DNA of 64,000 nt from Castellaniella sp. (GTDB taxonomy: Bacteria > Pseudomonadota > Gammaproteobacteria > Burkholderiales > Burkholderiaceae_B). Position numbers and translations under genes: made by a program. Position 1 is the stretch's first letter. Each line of letters begins with the position of its first letter. The stretch covers positions 1-64,000 of the forward strand of contig NZ_SCQN01000058.1 of assembly GCF_004321985.1 (NCBI RefSeq), read 5' to 3'. Positions 40,863-49,961 of the stretch are shown here, piece after piece. A model generated the notes under the pieces. That model did not search any database. It was not told the origin of the DNA and saw only the letters and a list, made by a program, of their open reading frames with translations.

Positions 40863-41048
40863 TCATTTCAGGCCCAAGTCCTTCTTGATCTTGTCGACCA
40901 GCCCGGAGCCCATTTCTTTGCTGCCATGATCCGGAAAAATCGTCATCCGATCACCGAGTGTCGCTTTGTAGTGGCTGCTGCCAGACTTGTGTGGAACCAG
41001 CTTTACTCCCCTTCTCAGCAACCACCGTTTAAATTCGCTGTATTTCAT
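40863..41048 (-). CDS. hicA: HicA-like toxin (mRNA interferase)
   Basis: The 61-residue protein, MKYSEFKRWLLRRGVKL, carries the HicA catalytic-histidine motif SGSSHYKATLGD and the conserved PDHGSKEMG. It ends in an alpha helix and is the usual length for HicA. AGAGGGG lies about 5 bp before the ATG; the longer in-frame extension to 41120 is not family-like. With the hicB that follows it forms a complete module inserted between hisG and hisD. Confidence 0.87.
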   Translation of the reverse strand: MKYSEFKRWLLRRGVKLVPHKSGSSHYKATLGDRMTIFPDHGSKEMGSGLVDKIKKDLGLK

Positions 41049-41075
41049 CGCCCCCTCTGTGCGGCTCTGATGAGA

Positions 41076-41108
41076 TACCTGTAATCTTACCTGTTGTTTT
41101 TGACAACA
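41076..41108. promoter_or_regulatory. Direct repeats and short inverted repeat upstream of hicA
   Basis: Two copies of TACCTGT (41076-41082 and 41088-41094) are spaced 12 bp apart, about one helical turn. They are followed by an inverted repeat with arms TGTTGT (41092-41097) and ACAACA (41103-41108). These lie 28-60 bp upstream of hicA and probably form the HicB operator. They overlap a candidate hisD promoter reading the other way. Confidence 0.45.
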
Positions 41109-41127
41109 CATGGGATACATTTATCAC
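41100..41127 (+). promoter_or_regulatory. Candidate sigma-70 promoter for hisD and the downstream his genes
   Basis: TTGACA (41100-41105) is a perfect -35, followed after 16 bp by TATCAC (41122-41127), a 4/6 match to -10. It points toward hisD, which starts 157 bp downstream. Because hicAB on the opposite strand separates hisG from hisD, a local promoter would be useful. The weak -10 keeps confidence low. Confidence 0.35.
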
Positions 41128-41283
41128 ATTCACCATGAAAGTGGCAAGGCCGTCCGCGTCGAAGGCGGCCAGGCGGCTGCCAAGGGGACTATCGATCTGC
41201 CACGGGCCGGCGCCTCTGCGCCAAGCGCCATACGCTAGAATGTCCATACGGTCACAATTTCAATTCGATTTCCCAAGCTAGCC

Positions 41284-42585
41284 ATGCCTCTCATCAATCG
41301 CCTGGACGCCCGCGCCGCGGACTTCGACGCGGCCCTGGCCCGCCTGCTGGCCTACGACGCATCCCAGGACGAAGCCATCGAAACCACGGTGCGCGACATC
41401 CTCGAAGACGTGCGCACGCGCGGCGATGCAGCCGTGCTGGACTACACGCGGCGCTTCGATCACGTCGCAGCCGACTCCGTCGCCGCACTCGAAATCCCGC
41501 GCACTGAACTTCAGGCGGCGCTGGGCGGCCTGCCCGCCGACCAGCGCCACGCGCTGGAAGCCGCCGCTGACCGTGTGCGCCGCTACCACGAACACCAGAT
41601 CGCGCAAACCTGGACCTATACCGAACCCGACGGCACGATGCTGGGCCAACAGATCACGCCGCTGGACCGGGCAGGCCTGTACGTCCCGGGCGGCAAGGCC
41701 GCCTACCCGTCGTCCGTTCTGATGAACGCCATCCCGGCCAAGGTCGCGGGGGTGCGGGAACTCATCATGGTCACGCCCACGCCTGGCGGCACGCGCAACC
41801 CGCTGGTACTGGCGGCAGCGATGCTGGGCGGCGTGGACCGGGTCTTCGCCCTGGGCGGCGCACAGGCAGTCGGCGCGCTGGCTTACGGCACGCAGACGCT
41901 GCCCGCCGTGGACAAGATCACCGGCCCGGGCAACGCCTACGTGGCGGCTGCAAAGCGGCGCGTCTTCGGTACGGTCGGCATCGACATGATCGCGGGCCCG
42001 TCCGAAATCCTGGTGCTCGCCGATGGCAGCACGCCCGCCGAATGGCTGGCGATCGACCTGTTTTCCCAGGCAGAGCACGACGAGCTTGCCCAGGCCATCC
42101 TGCTGTGTCCGGATGCCGCTTATCTGGACGCCGTGGAGGCGGCCATGGCGGACGCGTTACCGCGCCAGCCGCGCGTGGACATCCTGCGTACCAGCCTCTC
42201 CCGGCGCGGCGCGCTGATCCACGTACGGGATCTGGACCATGCCTGCGAGATCGTCAACCGGATCGCCCCGGAACACCTGGAGCTGTCCGTGCGCGACCCG
42301 CAGGCGCTGCTCCCCAACATTCGCCATGCTGGCGCGATTTTTCTGGGTGCCTACAGCTCTGAACCGCTGGGGGACTACTGCGCGGGGCCCAATCACGTGC
42401 TGCCCACGGCGCGCACGGCGCGCTTTTCATCGCCGCTGGGGGTGTACGATTTCCAGAAACGCAGCAGCCTGATCCAGGTCTCGCAAACCGGCTCGCAGAC
42501 CCTGGGCCGAATCGCCGATACCCTGGCCCGGGGCGAAGGCCTGTATGCTCATGCCCAGAGCGCCCGCCTGCGGCTGGCCGACTGA
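41284..42585 (+). CDS. hisD: Histidinol dehydrogenase
   Basis: The 433-residue enzyme carries out the final two oxidations from L-histidinol to L-histidine with NAD and zinc. The family signature is [15 protein letters not shown] followed by the zinc-ligand region [12 protein letters not shown]. The C-terminal histidine is in [10 protein letters not shown]. It begins [14 protein letters not shown]. Its stop lies inside the first unit of a 9-bp tandem repeat. In relatives hisC follows, but here hisB starts 42 bp later. Confidence 0.97.
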   Translation: MPLINRLDARAADFDAALARLLAYDASQDEAIETTVRDILEDVRTRGDAAVLDYTRRFDHVAADSVAALEIPRTELQAALGGLPADQRHALEAAADRVRRYHEHQIAQTWTYTEPDGTMLGQQITPLDRAGLYVPGGKAAYPSSVLMNAIPAKVAGVRELIMVTPTPGGTRNPLVLAAAMLGGVDRVFALGGAQAVGALAYGTQTLPAVDKITGPGNAYVAAAKRRVFGTVGIDMIAGPSEILVLADGSTPAEWLAIDLFSQAEHDELAQAILLCPDAAYLDAVEAAMADALPRQPRVDILRTSLSRRGALIHVRDLDHACEIVNRIAPEHLELSVRDPQALLPNIRHAGAIFLGAYSSEPLGDYCAGPNHVLPTARTARFSSPLGVYDFQKRSSLIQVSQTGSQTLGRIADTLARGEGLYAHAQSARLRLAD

Positions 42586-42616
42586 TGGAACTGATGGAAC
42601 CGACAGAACTGACGGA
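42581..42616 (+). repeat. Four tandem copies of a 9-bp unit at the hisD-hisB junction
   Basis: The units ACTGATGGA, ACTGATGGA, ACCGACAGA and ACTGACGGA run head to tail, starting 5 bases before the end of hisD and ending 11 bp before hisB. The first two are identical. The repeat fills almost the whole intergenic space where hisC would be expected. It could be a deletion scar or slippage product; no secondary structure of note was seen. Confidence 0.7.
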
Positions 42617-42627
42617 CGAAACCTTTC

Positions 42628-43215
42628 ATGCGCACCGCCACGATTGAACGCAATACCCAGGAAACTCGCATCCGCGTATCCATCGATCTGGATGGGACAG
42701 GACAACGCACGCTGGACACCGGCGTGCCGTTCCTGGACCACATGCTGGACCAGATCGCACGCCACGGCCTGTTCGATCTGGACATCCGCTGCCAGGGCGA
42801 TACCCACATCGACGACCACCACAGCGTCGAGGACGTGGGCATCACGCTGGGCCAGGCCTTCGCCCAGGCCGCCGGCAACAAGGCGGGACTGCGCCGCTAC
42901 GGCCATGCCTATGTGCCGCTGGACGAAGCGCTCTCGCGCGTGGTCGTGGACCTGTCCGGGCGCCCGGGCCTGTTCTACCATGTGGATTACACCCGCGCGC
43001 GTATCGGCAGCTTCGACGTGGACCTGGCGCGGGAATTCTTCCAGGGATTCGTGAACCACGCCCAAGCCACGGTGCACATCGACAACCTGCGCGGCGAAAA
43101 CGCCCACCACCAGTGCGAGACGATCTTCAAGGCCTTCGGCCGCGCGCTGCGCATGGCCACCGAAGTCGACCCGCGCGCCGGCGGCGCCATCCCTTCGACC
43201 AAAGGCGCGCTATAA
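42628..43215 (+). CDS. hisB: Imidazoleglycerol-phosphate dehydratase
   Basis: The 195-residue monofunctional dehydratase converts imidazole glycerol phosphate to imidazole acetol phosphate. Metal ligands are in [27 protein letters not shown] and [17 protein letters not shown]. There is no fused histidinol phosphatase domain, as usual for betaproteobacteria. The product is the substrate of HisC, whose gene is missing from this operon. Confidence 0.96.
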   Translation: MRTATIERNTQETRIRVSIDLDGTGQRTLDTGVPFLDHMLDQIARHGLFDLDIRCQGDTHIDDHHSVEDVGITLGQAFAQAAGNKAGLRRYGHAYVPLDEALSRVVVDLSGRPGLFYHVDYTRARIGSFDVDLAREFFQGFVNHAQATVHIDNLRGENAHHQCETIFKAFGRALRMATEVDPRAGGAIPSTKGAL

Positions 43216-43242
43216 GCCCCCTACCGACCCAGGACCCGCATC

Positions 43243-43887
43243 GTGACACGCATCGCCATCGTTGACTACGGCATGGGCAACTTCCACTCCGTGGCACGGG
43301 CGTTGCAGGCCGCTGCCCCGGACCAGGACATCATCCTGGCTCGCCACGCGTCCGAAATCACCTCGGCCGACCGCATCGTCTTCCCCGGCCAGGGCGCCAT
43401 GCCGGACTGCATGCGCACGCTCCAGTCGTCTGGCCTGCACGATGCTGTGCTCAATGCGGCGCGCAACAAGCCGCTGCTGGGCGTCTGCGTGGGCGAACAG
43501 ATGCTGTTCGAAGGCAGCGACGAGGGCGATACGCCCGGCCTGGGGCTGTTTGCCGGCCGGGTGCAACGATTCGCCGGTCCGGCCTTCCAGGCCACTCCCG
43601 GCGGCGCCATGGCGCTGAAGGTGCCGCACATGGGCTGGAACGCCGTGCGGCAGACGCGCAGCCATCCGCTGTGGGGGGGCGTGGCGCAGGATACGCCGTT
43701 TTACTTCGTGCACAGCTATTACGCGGTTCCCCTGAACGAAGCCACCATCGCCGGAACCGCGCTCTATGGACAGGATTTCTGCTGCGCGATTGCCGCCAAC
43801 AATATTTTTGCCGTACAGTTTCACCCAGAAAAGAGCGCTGCACCCGGCCTGCAGATGTACCGTAACTTCGTGCACTGGCAGCCTTAG
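43243..43887 (+). CDS. hisH: Imidazole glycerol phosphate synthase glutaminase subunit
   Basis: The 214-residue class I amidotransferase releases ammonia from glutamine for HisF. The nucleophile cysteine is in [15 protein letters not shown]. The catalytic His and Glu are in AVQFHPEKS near the C-terminus. The N-terminus [14 protein letters not shown] is typical. The start codon is GTG, 27 bp after hisB. Confidence 0.95.
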   Translation: MTRIAIVDYGMGNFHSVARALQAAAPDQDIILARHASEITSADRIVFPGQGAMPDCMRTLQSSGLHDAVLNAARNKPLLGVCVGEQMLFEGSDEGDTPGLGLFAGRVQRFAGPAFQATPGGAMALKVPHMGWNAVRQTRSHPLWGGVAQDTPFYFVHSYYAVPLNEATIAGTALYGQDFCCAIAANNIFAVQFHPEKSAAPGLQMYRNFVHWQP

Positions 43888-43956
43888 TGCCCGGCCCGCG
43901 GCCAGGCATCGACCCCGAGTCTGAACCCCCATTTTCCTGCACCGAATCCGACGATC

Positions 43957-44778
43957 ATGCTTCTGATCCCCGCCATCGACCTCAAAGACGGGCACTGTGT
44001 CCGCCTGCGCCAGGGCGACCTGAACGACGCCACCCTCTTTTCCGAAGACCCGGCCTCCATGGCCACCCAATGGGTGACCCAGGGAGCCAGACGCCTGCAC
44101 CTGGTGGACCTGAACGGTGCCGTCGCAGGCAAGCCACGCAACCGCGCCGCCATCGAGGCCATCATCGCCGCTACGGACGAGGACTTCCCCATTCAGATCG
44201 GCGGCGGCATCCGCGACCTGGACACGGTGGAATACTACCTGGACAACGGGGTGTCCTACGTCATCATCGGTACGGCCGCGGTCAAGGACCCAGGGTTCCT
44301 GAGCGACGCCTGCTCGGCATTTCCCGGCCACATCATCGTGGGGCTGGACGCGCGTGACGGCAAGATCGCCACGGATGGCTGGTCCAAGCTGACCCGCCAC
44401 GACGTTCTGGATCTGGCGCGCAAGTTCGAAGACTACGGCTGCGAGTCCATCATCTACACCGACATCGGGCGTGACGGCATGCTCTCGGGCGTCAATATCG
44501 AAGCCACGGTACGGCTCGCGCAGCACGTCCGTGTCCCGGTGATCGCCTCCGGGGGCGTGGCTTCCCTAGACGACATCCGCGCACTGTGCGCCGTACAGGG
44601 CGAAGGCATCGACGGCGCGATTCTGGGCCGCAGCCTGTACGAGGGCACACTGGACTTCGCCAGCGCCCAGGCACTGGCCGACGAACTGGACGAATCCAGG
44701 GCGGAATCCGATGATGAGCCGGAAGGCGAGACCGGAAACGGATCGGTGGACGACGCCCCAAAAGGCCCTGCCGCATGA
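43957..44778 (+). CDS. hisA: Phosphoribosylformimino-5-aminoimidazole carboxamide ribotide isomerase
   Basis: The 273-residue TIM-barrel enzyme isomerises ProFAR to PRFAR. The catalytic aspartates are in [15 protein letters not shown] and [10 protein letters not shown], with phosphate loops GGGIRD and [10 protein letters not shown]. The core ends near residue 245, as in relatives. An extra C-terminal tail of about 28 residues ([15 protein letters not shown] and onward) is acidic, probably disordered. The stop overlaps the hisF start (ATGA). Confidence 0.95.
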   Translation: MLLIPAIDLKDGHCVRLRQGDLNDATLFSEDPASMATQWVTQGARRLHLVDLNGAVAGKPRNRAAIEAIIAATDEDFPIQIGGGIRDLDTVEYYLDNGVSYVIIGTAAVKDPGFLSDACSAFPGHIIVGLDARDGKIATDGWSKLTRHDVLDLARKFEDYGCESIIYTDIGRDGMLSGVNIEATVRLAQHVRVPVIASGGVASLDDIRALCAVQGEGIDGAILGRSLYEGTLDFASAQALADELDESRAESDDEPEGETGNGSVDDAPKGPAA

Positions 44779-45602
44779 CCGTTGCAGCACCTTCCGCGGG
44801 TCCCCGTTCGGGCTTGTGCTGCCGCATCATCCCCTGTCTGGACGTGAACGCCGGCCGGGTAGTGAAGGGCGTGAATTTCGTCAACCTGACCGATGCCGGC
44901 GACCCGGTCGAGATCGCCCGCCGCTACGACGAGCAGGGCGCCGACGAACTGACCTTCCTGGACATCACCGCAACATCGGACGACCGCGGACTGATCCTGC
45001 CCATCATCGAGGCCGTTGCGCGCCAGGTCTTCATTCCGCTAACGGTGGGCGGCGGCGTGCGCCAAGTGTCCGACATCCAGCGGTTGCTGGACGCGGGTGC
45101 TGACAAGGTCTCCATCAACAGTGCCGCAGTGGCCCGCCCCGAGCTGGTGGTGGAAGCCGCGCGTCACCACGGCTCGCAGTGCATCGTGGTGGCGCTGGAC
45201 GCACGGCGGGTCTCCGCCAGCGGCGAGCCGCCGCGCTGGGAGATCTTCACCCATGGCGGGCGCAAGCCCACCGGCCTGGATGCGGTGCAATGGGCGCGGC
45301 GCATGACGGACGCCGGCGCAGGCGAGCTGCTGCTCACAAGCATGGACCGGGACGGAACCAAGTCCGGTTTCGACCTCGAGCTGACGCGCGCGGTATCGGA
45401 TGCCGTCCCCATTCCTGTCATCGCCTCGGGCGGCGTAGGCACGCTCCAGCATTTGGCCGACGGCGTGACCCAGGGCCACGCCAGCGCCGTGCTCGCCGCC
45501 AGCATTTTCCACTTCGGGCAGTACACACTGGCACAGGCCAAGGCCCACCTGGCCGCCCAAGGCATCCCCGTGCGGAACGTACCGGAACCCGCTGCACCAT
45601 GA
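44775..45602 (+). CDS. hisF: Imidazole glycerol phosphate synthase cyclase subunit
   Basis: The 275-residue cyclase uses HisH-derived ammonia to turn PRFAR into imidazole glycerol phosphate and AICAR. Catalytic aspartates are in [14 protein letters not shown] and [13 protein letters not shown]. The phosphate sites are TVGGGVRQ and [10 protein letters not shown]. It has a slightly long N-terminus ([15 protein letters not shown]). Both ends overlap neighbours by four bases, so translation is coupled. Confidence 0.96.
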   Translation: MTVAAPSAGPRSGLCCRIIPCLDVNAGRVVKGVNFVNLTDAGDPVEIARRYDEQGADELTFLDITATSDDRGLILPIIEAVARQVFIPLTVGGGVRQVSDIQRLLDAGADKVSINSAAVARPELVVEAARHHGSQCIVVALDARRVSASGEPPRWEIFTHGGRKPTGLDAVQWARRMTDAGAGELLLTSMDRDGTKSGFDLELTRAVSDAVPIPVIASGGVGTLQHLADGVTQGHASAVLAASIFHFGQYTLAQAKAHLAAQGIPVRNVPEPAAP

Positions 45603-46021
45603 ATCCTTCCTCCCTCTCATTGCCACCGGACTGGCTGGTAGAGCTCCACTTCGACACGCAGGGTCTCATTCCCGCCATCGCCCAGGACGCCCACACGGAC
45701 AAGATCCTGATGATGGCCTGGATGAATGCCGAATCCGTACAGGAAACCGTGCGCACGGGTCAGGCCGTGTATTTCTCGCGTTCACGCGGGCGCCTGTGGC
45801 GCAAGGGCGAGGAATCCGGCCACACCCAGACCGTTCAGGAAATCCGTCTGGACTGCGACGGCGACGTGCTGCTGCTGAAAGTCACCCAGGCGGGGGGCAT
45901 CGCGTGCCACACTGGACGCGAGAGCTGCTTCTTCCGCCGGCTGGACGGTGTGCCGTCGACTCCCGTCTGGACAGTGACGGACCCGGTGCTGAAAGACCCA
46001 CACGATATCTACACCTCATGA
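45599..46021 (+). CDS. hisI: Phosphoribosyl-AMP cyclohydrolase
   Basis: The 140-residue zinc enzyme opens the adenine ring of PR-AMP, the third step of the pathway. It contains [32 protein letters not shown] and the metal cysteines in [12 protein letters not shown] and [12 protein letters not shown]. It is monofunctional; HisE is a separate downstream gene. The ATG overlaps the hisF stop and its own stop overlaps hisE. Confidence 0.96.
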   Translation: MNPSSLSLPPDWLVELHFDTQGLIPAIAQDAHTDKILMMAWMNAESVQETVRTGQAVYFSRSRGRLWRKGEESGHTQTVQEIRLDCDGDVLLLKVTQAGGIACHTGRESCFFRRLDGVPSTPVWTVTDPVLKDPHDIYTS

Positions 46022-46365
46022 CCGTTCCCGATACCTCTACCGATCTGCTCGCCCGCCTGGCGGACACCCTGGCCACGCGCCGCCCCGATCGCGGGGGCGA
46101 CCCAAAGACATCCTATACGGCTCAGCTCCTGTCTCGCGGGCCGGACGCCTTTCTGAAAAAGATCGGCGAGGAAGCCACCGAGCTGGTCATGGCCGCCAAG
46201 GACGGCAAGCCTGACCGCATCGTGGCCGAAACTGCCGACCTCTGGTTCCACTGCCTGGTGGCGCTCACGCACTTCAACCTGCGGCCCGAAGACGTGCTGG
46301 CCGAACTGGCGCGCCGGGAAGGTTTGTCTGGCCTGGAAGAAAAGGCCTCACGCAAGCAGCCCTGA
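46018..46365 (+). CDS. hisE: Phosphoribosyl-ATP pyrophosphatase
   Basis: The 115-residue all-helical NTP pyrophosphatase removes pyrophosphate from PR-ATP (second step). It has [21 protein letters not shown] and [12 protein letters not shown], with the magnesium-binding EExxE pattern, then [14 protein letters not shown]. It is the last his gene in the operon. Confidence 0.96.
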   Translation: MTVPDTSTDLLARLADTLATRRPDRGGDPKTSYTAQLLSRGPDAFLKKIGEEATELVMAAKDGKPDRIVAETADLWFHCLVALTHFNLRPEDVLAELARREGLSGLEEKASRKQP

Positions 46366-46447
46366 GAACGGATCCACCCAGCAGCCACGCAAAATGTGGC
46401 AAGATACGAGTTTGACGGGTCGATGTCCGGCCCACCTTCCGAACCTC

Positions 46448-46816
46448 ATGAGCCACGATTGCCTGTTCTGTAAGATCGCCCGGCACGAGATCCCGGCCAA
46501 GGTCGTGCACGAGGACGACGAGTTCATCGCCTTTCACGACATCAACCCGGCCGCCCCCGTGCATCTGCTGCTGATCCCGAAGCGCCACATCGCTTCGCTG
46601 GCCGATATCGCGCCGCAAGACGGTGAATGGCTCGCGCGCATGCTGCGGCTCGTCCCCAGACTGGCGTTCGAAAACGGCGCCAACCCGCTACCAGAAGGCG
46701 GCTTTCGCCTCGTGGCCAACGCCGGCATCGAAGGCGGACAGGAAGTCGATCACTTGCATTTTCATATTCTGGGCGGCGCGCGCCCCTGGAACAAACGTGC
46801 GGCCCCGGCTGCCTAG
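46448..46816 (+). CDS. HIT-family (HinT-like) nucleotide-binding protein
   Basis: The 122-residue protein begins [19 protein letters not shown] and ends with the histidine triad HLHFHILGG, which hydrolyses AMP-NH2/AMP-lysine-type conjugates. The ATG at 46448 gives the family's normal length; upstream in-frame sequence is unrelated. Position between hisE and tatA is conserved in Bordetella and relatives. Its physiological role here is not known. Confidence 0.93.
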   Translation: MSHDCLFCKIARHEIPAKVVHEDDEFIAFHDINPAAPVHLLLIPKRHIASLADIAPQDGEWLARMLRLVPRLAFENGANPLPEGGFRLVANAGIEGGQEVDHLHFHILGGARPWNKRAAPAA

Positions 46817-46824
46817 GAGATCCC

Positions 46825-47070
46825 ATGGGAAGTTTCAGCATTTGGCACTGGCTGATCGTACTGGTCATCGTTGCACTGATTTTTGGCACCAAGAAACTGC
46901 GCAACATCGGCGAAGATCTGGGTGGTGCCGTAAAGGGCTTCAAGAAAGGCATGAAGGATGCCCAGACCGAAGGCCAGAACGAAGCCACGCCTGCCGCACC
47001 CACCGTGACACAAAAGGTCCAGGACAACAACACCGTTGACGTCCAGGCACGCGAAAAAACTGACGCCTGA
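46825..47070 (+). CDS. tatA: Twin-arginine translocase subunit TatA
   Basis: The 81-residue protein has a short N-terminal membrane helix ([15 protein letters not shown]), the hinge and amphipathic helix ([21 protein letters not shown]) and a polar tail. It oligomerises to form the transport path for folded proteins such as the Tat-type binding protein at 29.8-31.0 kb. AGGAGA precedes the ATG. The order tatA-tatB-tatC follows. Confidence 0.96.
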   Translation: MGSFSIWHWLIVLVIVALIFGTKKLRNIGEDLGGAVKGFKKGMKDAQTEGQNEATPAAPTVTQKVQDNNTVDVQAREKTDA

Positions 47071-47090
47071 ACGGCTGGACCGGAAGCTCC

Positions 47091-47642
47091 ATGTTCAACA
47101 TGAGTTTCAGCGAGCTGATGGTGATCGGCGTCATCGCGCTCATCGTCATCGGCCCCGAACGCCTGCCCAAGGTCGCCCGTACAGTCGGACACCTGCTGGG
47201 CCGCGCTCAACGCTATGTGAATGACGTCAAGTCCGACATCCAGAAGGAAATGGACCTGAAGGACATCGGTGACATCAAGAACCAGATGGAAGACGCCGCG
47301 CGCTCGGTACAGACGTCACTGACCGCATCAGCCGAGGAATTCAAATCGGCCGTGGAAGCCCCGGCGCAAGCGCTTAAGGGCGATCTGGAAGAAGCGCGCC
47401 AGGCACTGGACGTCAAGTCGCTGACCGAGCCGGTGACGAATCCGGCGAGCACGCCGGCACTGGCCGCCACAGCACCGGCTCCGACACCGGCAGCTGCGAC
47501 TGCGGGAGCACCAACGGTCGCAGCGACGACAGAACTGACGGCTGAGACAAAACCGACAGTCGCAGTGGCACCTGCGCCCGCTGCACCTGATGCGCCGGCA
47601 CCCGCCGCTGCCGCCCCGACATCCACCGAATCCAGCCACTGA
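47091..47642 (+). CDS. tatB: Twin-arginine translocase subunit TatB
   Basis: The 183-residue protein has an N-terminal helix with the TatB-specific glutamate (MSFSELMVIGVIALIVIGPE), then RLPKVARTVGHLLGRAQRYV and a long amphipathic helix. The last about 70 residues are Ala/Pro/Thr-rich low complexity (for example ATAPAPTPAAATAGAPTVAA). It binds the twin-arginine signal together with TatC. The tail is of a type that varies between species. Confidence 0.95.
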   Translation: MFNMSFSELMVIGVIALIVIGPERLPKVARTVGHLLGRAQRYVNDVKSDIQKEMDLKDIGDIKNQMEDAARSVQTSLTASAEEFKSAVEAPAQALKGDLEEARQALDVKSLTEPVTNPASTPALAATAPAPTPAAATAGAPTVAATTELTAETKPTVAVAPAPAAPDAPAPAAAAPTSTESSH

Positions 47643-47650
47643 ATGCCGGC

Positions 47651-48454
47651 ATGACAGACGCATCTGAAGATACCCAGGATTCCTTCCTCTCGCACCTGAT
47701 CGAGCTGCGTTCGCGTCTGATGAAAGCCGTGATCTCCGTGCTGGTGATCACGATCATCCTGTTCATCTTTCCTGGGTCCGACCGGATCTATGACCTGCTG
47801 GCCCGCCCCATGCTGGCGGCGCTGCCGCAGGGCTCGCACATGGTGGCGATCGGCATCACCACCACCTTCATCGTGCCGCTGAAGGTCACGCTGCTGGTGG
47901 CCTTCGTGATCTCGCTGCCCTTCGTGCTCTACCAGGTGTGGGCGTTCGTCGCGCCCGGCCTGTACCGCAACGAGCAGCGCCTGGCGCTGCCGCTCATCAT
48001 CTCCAGCACCATCCTGTTCCTGCTGGGGATGGCGTTCTGCTACTTCGTCGTGTTCCGCACGGTGTTCCGGTTCTTCGCCAGCATCGCGCCGTCTTCCATC
48101 GAGATGATGCCGGACATCGAGCACTACGTGAACTTCGTCATGACGCTGTTCCTGGCATTTGGCGTGGCTTTCGAAGTCCCGATTGCCGTGGTCCTGCTGG
48201 TCAAGACGGGCATGGTCACCGTCAAGAAATTGCGCGAGGTGCGCGGCTACGTGATCGTGGGCGCATTCGTGCTGGCGGCCGTCATCACGCCGCCCGACGT
48301 GCTCAGCCAGACCATGCTGGCCGGGCCGCTGTGCCTGCTCTATGAGATCGGCATCCTGGCCGGCGCCATAATCGAAAAGCGCAAGGCCGCAGAGGAACAG
48401 GACGAGGCCGACACGGCCCGTGAGGTCACGAAGACCGACGATACGGAAGACTGA
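47651..48454 (+). CDS. tatC: Twin-arginine translocase subunit TatC
   Basis: The 267-residue protein has six hydrophobic segments and the conserved FLSHLIELRSRLMKAV at the N-terminus, the main signal-peptide contact. FVAPGLYRNEQR and the segment with the buried glutamate (FGVAFEVPIAVVLLV) follow. The charged C-terminal tail is cytoplasmic. It is 8 bp after tatB. Confidence 0.96.
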   Translation: MTDASEDTQDSFLSHLIELRSRLMKAVISVLVITIILFIFPGSDRIYDLLARPMLAALPQGSHMVAIGITTTFIVPLKVTLLVAFVISLPFVLYQVWAFVAPGLYRNEQRLALPLIISSTILFLLGMAFCYFVVFRTVFRFFASIAPSSIEMMPDIEHYVNFVMTLFLAFGVAFEVPIAVVLLVKTGMVTVKKLREVRGYVIVGAFVLAAVITPPDVLSQTMLAGPLCLLYEIGILAGAIIEKRKAAEEQDEADTAREVTKTDDTED

Positions 48455-48538
48455 GCGGGCATCGTCCCCAGGCCCGCAGAAGCGGCATCCGGCCCCGTGG
48501 ACTTGTGTGACCGTTCGAATTGGGAAGATAATTGAACT

Positions 48539-48562
48539 TACCCCTATATCTACCCATATATC
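48539..48562 (+). promoter_or_regulatory. Tandem 12-bp direct repeat directly upstream of the HipA-like gene
   Basis: TACCCCTATATC (48539-48550) and TACCCATATATC (48551-48562) are adjacent and differ at one base. The second ends one base before the ATG at 48564. The spacing is close to one helical turn. With the kinase carrying its own winged helix, an autoregulatory binding site is plausible. No Shine-Dalgarno is present between the repeat and the start. Confidence 0.5.
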
Positions 48563-48563
48563 C

Positions 48564-49907
48564 ATGCAAAACCGGACTGCCGATGAACGCAGACTGCTGG
48601 AGTTTCTGACGCGCCAGGGGCTGGCGTCGTCCAATCAGATTCAATCTTTCCTTGGAAAAAGCCAGTCGGCGGTTTCCCGGCTACTGGCTGTGCTGGATCA
48701 GGAAGTCACCCGGATCGGTCGAGCGAGATCTACCCGCTATTCGATTCCCCGGAAAATTCACGGCCTGAACCACGAGCAGTCACTGTACTGGACGGATTCC
48801 CGGGGTACCGCCCGACAGATCGGCACGCTGATGTTTCTGACCGGCGACCTGATCCACGTTCAGGCGGGCGCGTTCGAGACGACCACCCAGGGGCTGCCCT
48901 GGTATCTGTCGTCCTGGAAGCTGGAAGGATTCCTCGGGCGACTCCAGGCACAGCGTCTCGCGACCCAGGGTCTGGACGGCAATCCCGATCACTGGAACAC
49001 GGAAGACGTGCTGTATTCCGCACTCCAGATCGGCAATCACACCGGCGCCCTGGAGATCGGCGAGCTGTCCGCAACGGAACCGCCACCAGTCCTGCCGCCA
49101 GACGCCGCCATGATGGATCAGACGCTGGACGAAATCGCGGAGGATGTGTCGCGAACCCTGCCGGCGGGTTCCTCGGCGGGCGGTGAACAGCCGAAATTCC
49201 TGGCGCTGCTGACGGCCGAACCGGCGCCCAGCGACCCCAGCCAGGCCAGACCAGCGCTGATCAAGTTCTCACCCCCGCTGGGGACACCTTTCGGCGACCG
49301 CTGGCACGACTTGCTCCAGGCGGAGTCGCTGGCCGGCCAAGTGCTGAGCGACCATGGCATCGCAAGCGCTCGCAGTCGCTTCCAGTCTACTGGGCATCGC
49401 GCTTACCTGATCAGCGAGCGCTTCGATCGGGTCGGCGCGAGGGGCCGGCGTCACGTCATCGCCATTGGTTCCGTCCATCGAGGGTTGCTGGAAGAACGCT
49501 ACACCCACTGGGGCGACACCGCCCGGGCGCTGGCCCGCATCGGCCGTCTGCGGTACGAAGACATGCAACGAACACAATCGGTGTTCCATTTTGGACGGCT
49601 GATCGGCAACGCCGACATGCACGGCGGCAACCTGTCTTTCTTTGTGGAGCCCGACGAAATCACGAGCGGGCCGCTGGAGCCGGCTCCGATCTATGACATG
49701 CTGCCGATGATCTGGAAACCCAACCCGGCGCTTGGGCTCGAAACCCGCTATTCACCCTTCGCGCCCGATGAACGCGCCCTGGGCAGCACCGCCCGGCCCA
49801 TGGCGCTGGACTTCTGGGACAGACTCGGACAGAGCCAGGCAGTCAGCCAGCCCATGCGTGAAACCGCGCGGTCCATGGCGGACCGCTGCCGCCCGTCCGC
49901 CACTTGA
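48564..49907 (+). CDS. HipA-like kinase with N-terminal winged helix (YjjJ type)
   Basis: The 447-residue protein combines a winged-helix segment (residues about 5-60, SSNQIQSFLGKSQSAVSRLL) with a HipA kinase domain. Kinase features are SSAGGEQPKF (about 203-212), the ATP lysine in LIKF (234), YLISERFDR, catalytic GNADMHGGN (348-356, with Asp351 and Asn356) and metal-binding Asp378 in IYDML. All key residues are present. Unlike hipBA there is no adjacent antitoxin gene, which fits the E. coli YjjJ (HipH) layout. The target is unknown. It follows tatC by 109 bp. Confidence 0.82.
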   Translation: MQNRTADERRLLEFLTRQGLASSNQIQSFLGKSQSAVSRLLAVLDQEVTRIGRARSTRYSIPRKIHGLNHEQSLYWTDSRGTARQIGTLMFLTGDLIHVQAGAFETTTQGLPWYLSSWKLEGFLGRLQAQRLATQGLDGNPDHWNTEDVLYSALQIGNHTGALEIGELSATEPPPVLPPDAAMMDQTLDEIAEDVSRTLPAGSSAGGEQPKFLALLTAEPAPSDPSQARPALIKFSPPLGTPFGDRWHDLLQAESLAGQVLSDHGIASARSRFQSTGHRAYLISERFDRVGARGRRHVIAIGSVHRGLLEERYTHWGDTARALARIGRLRYEDMQRTQSVFHFGRLIGNADMHGGNLSFFVEPDEITSGPLEPAPIYDMLPMIWKPNPALGLETRYSPFAPDERALGSTARPMALDFWDRLGQSQAVSQPMRETARSMADRCRPSAT

Positions 49908-49961
49908 ACAGCCCTTCGCCCCGCTGCGCGACCACCAGACCAAACTGCGGGGGCACATCGA

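Noticed and set aside
46624-47039. Other frames across the HIT and tatA genes
   Set aside because: They lack ribosome-binding sites and family sequence; the HIT and TatA frames are unambiguous.
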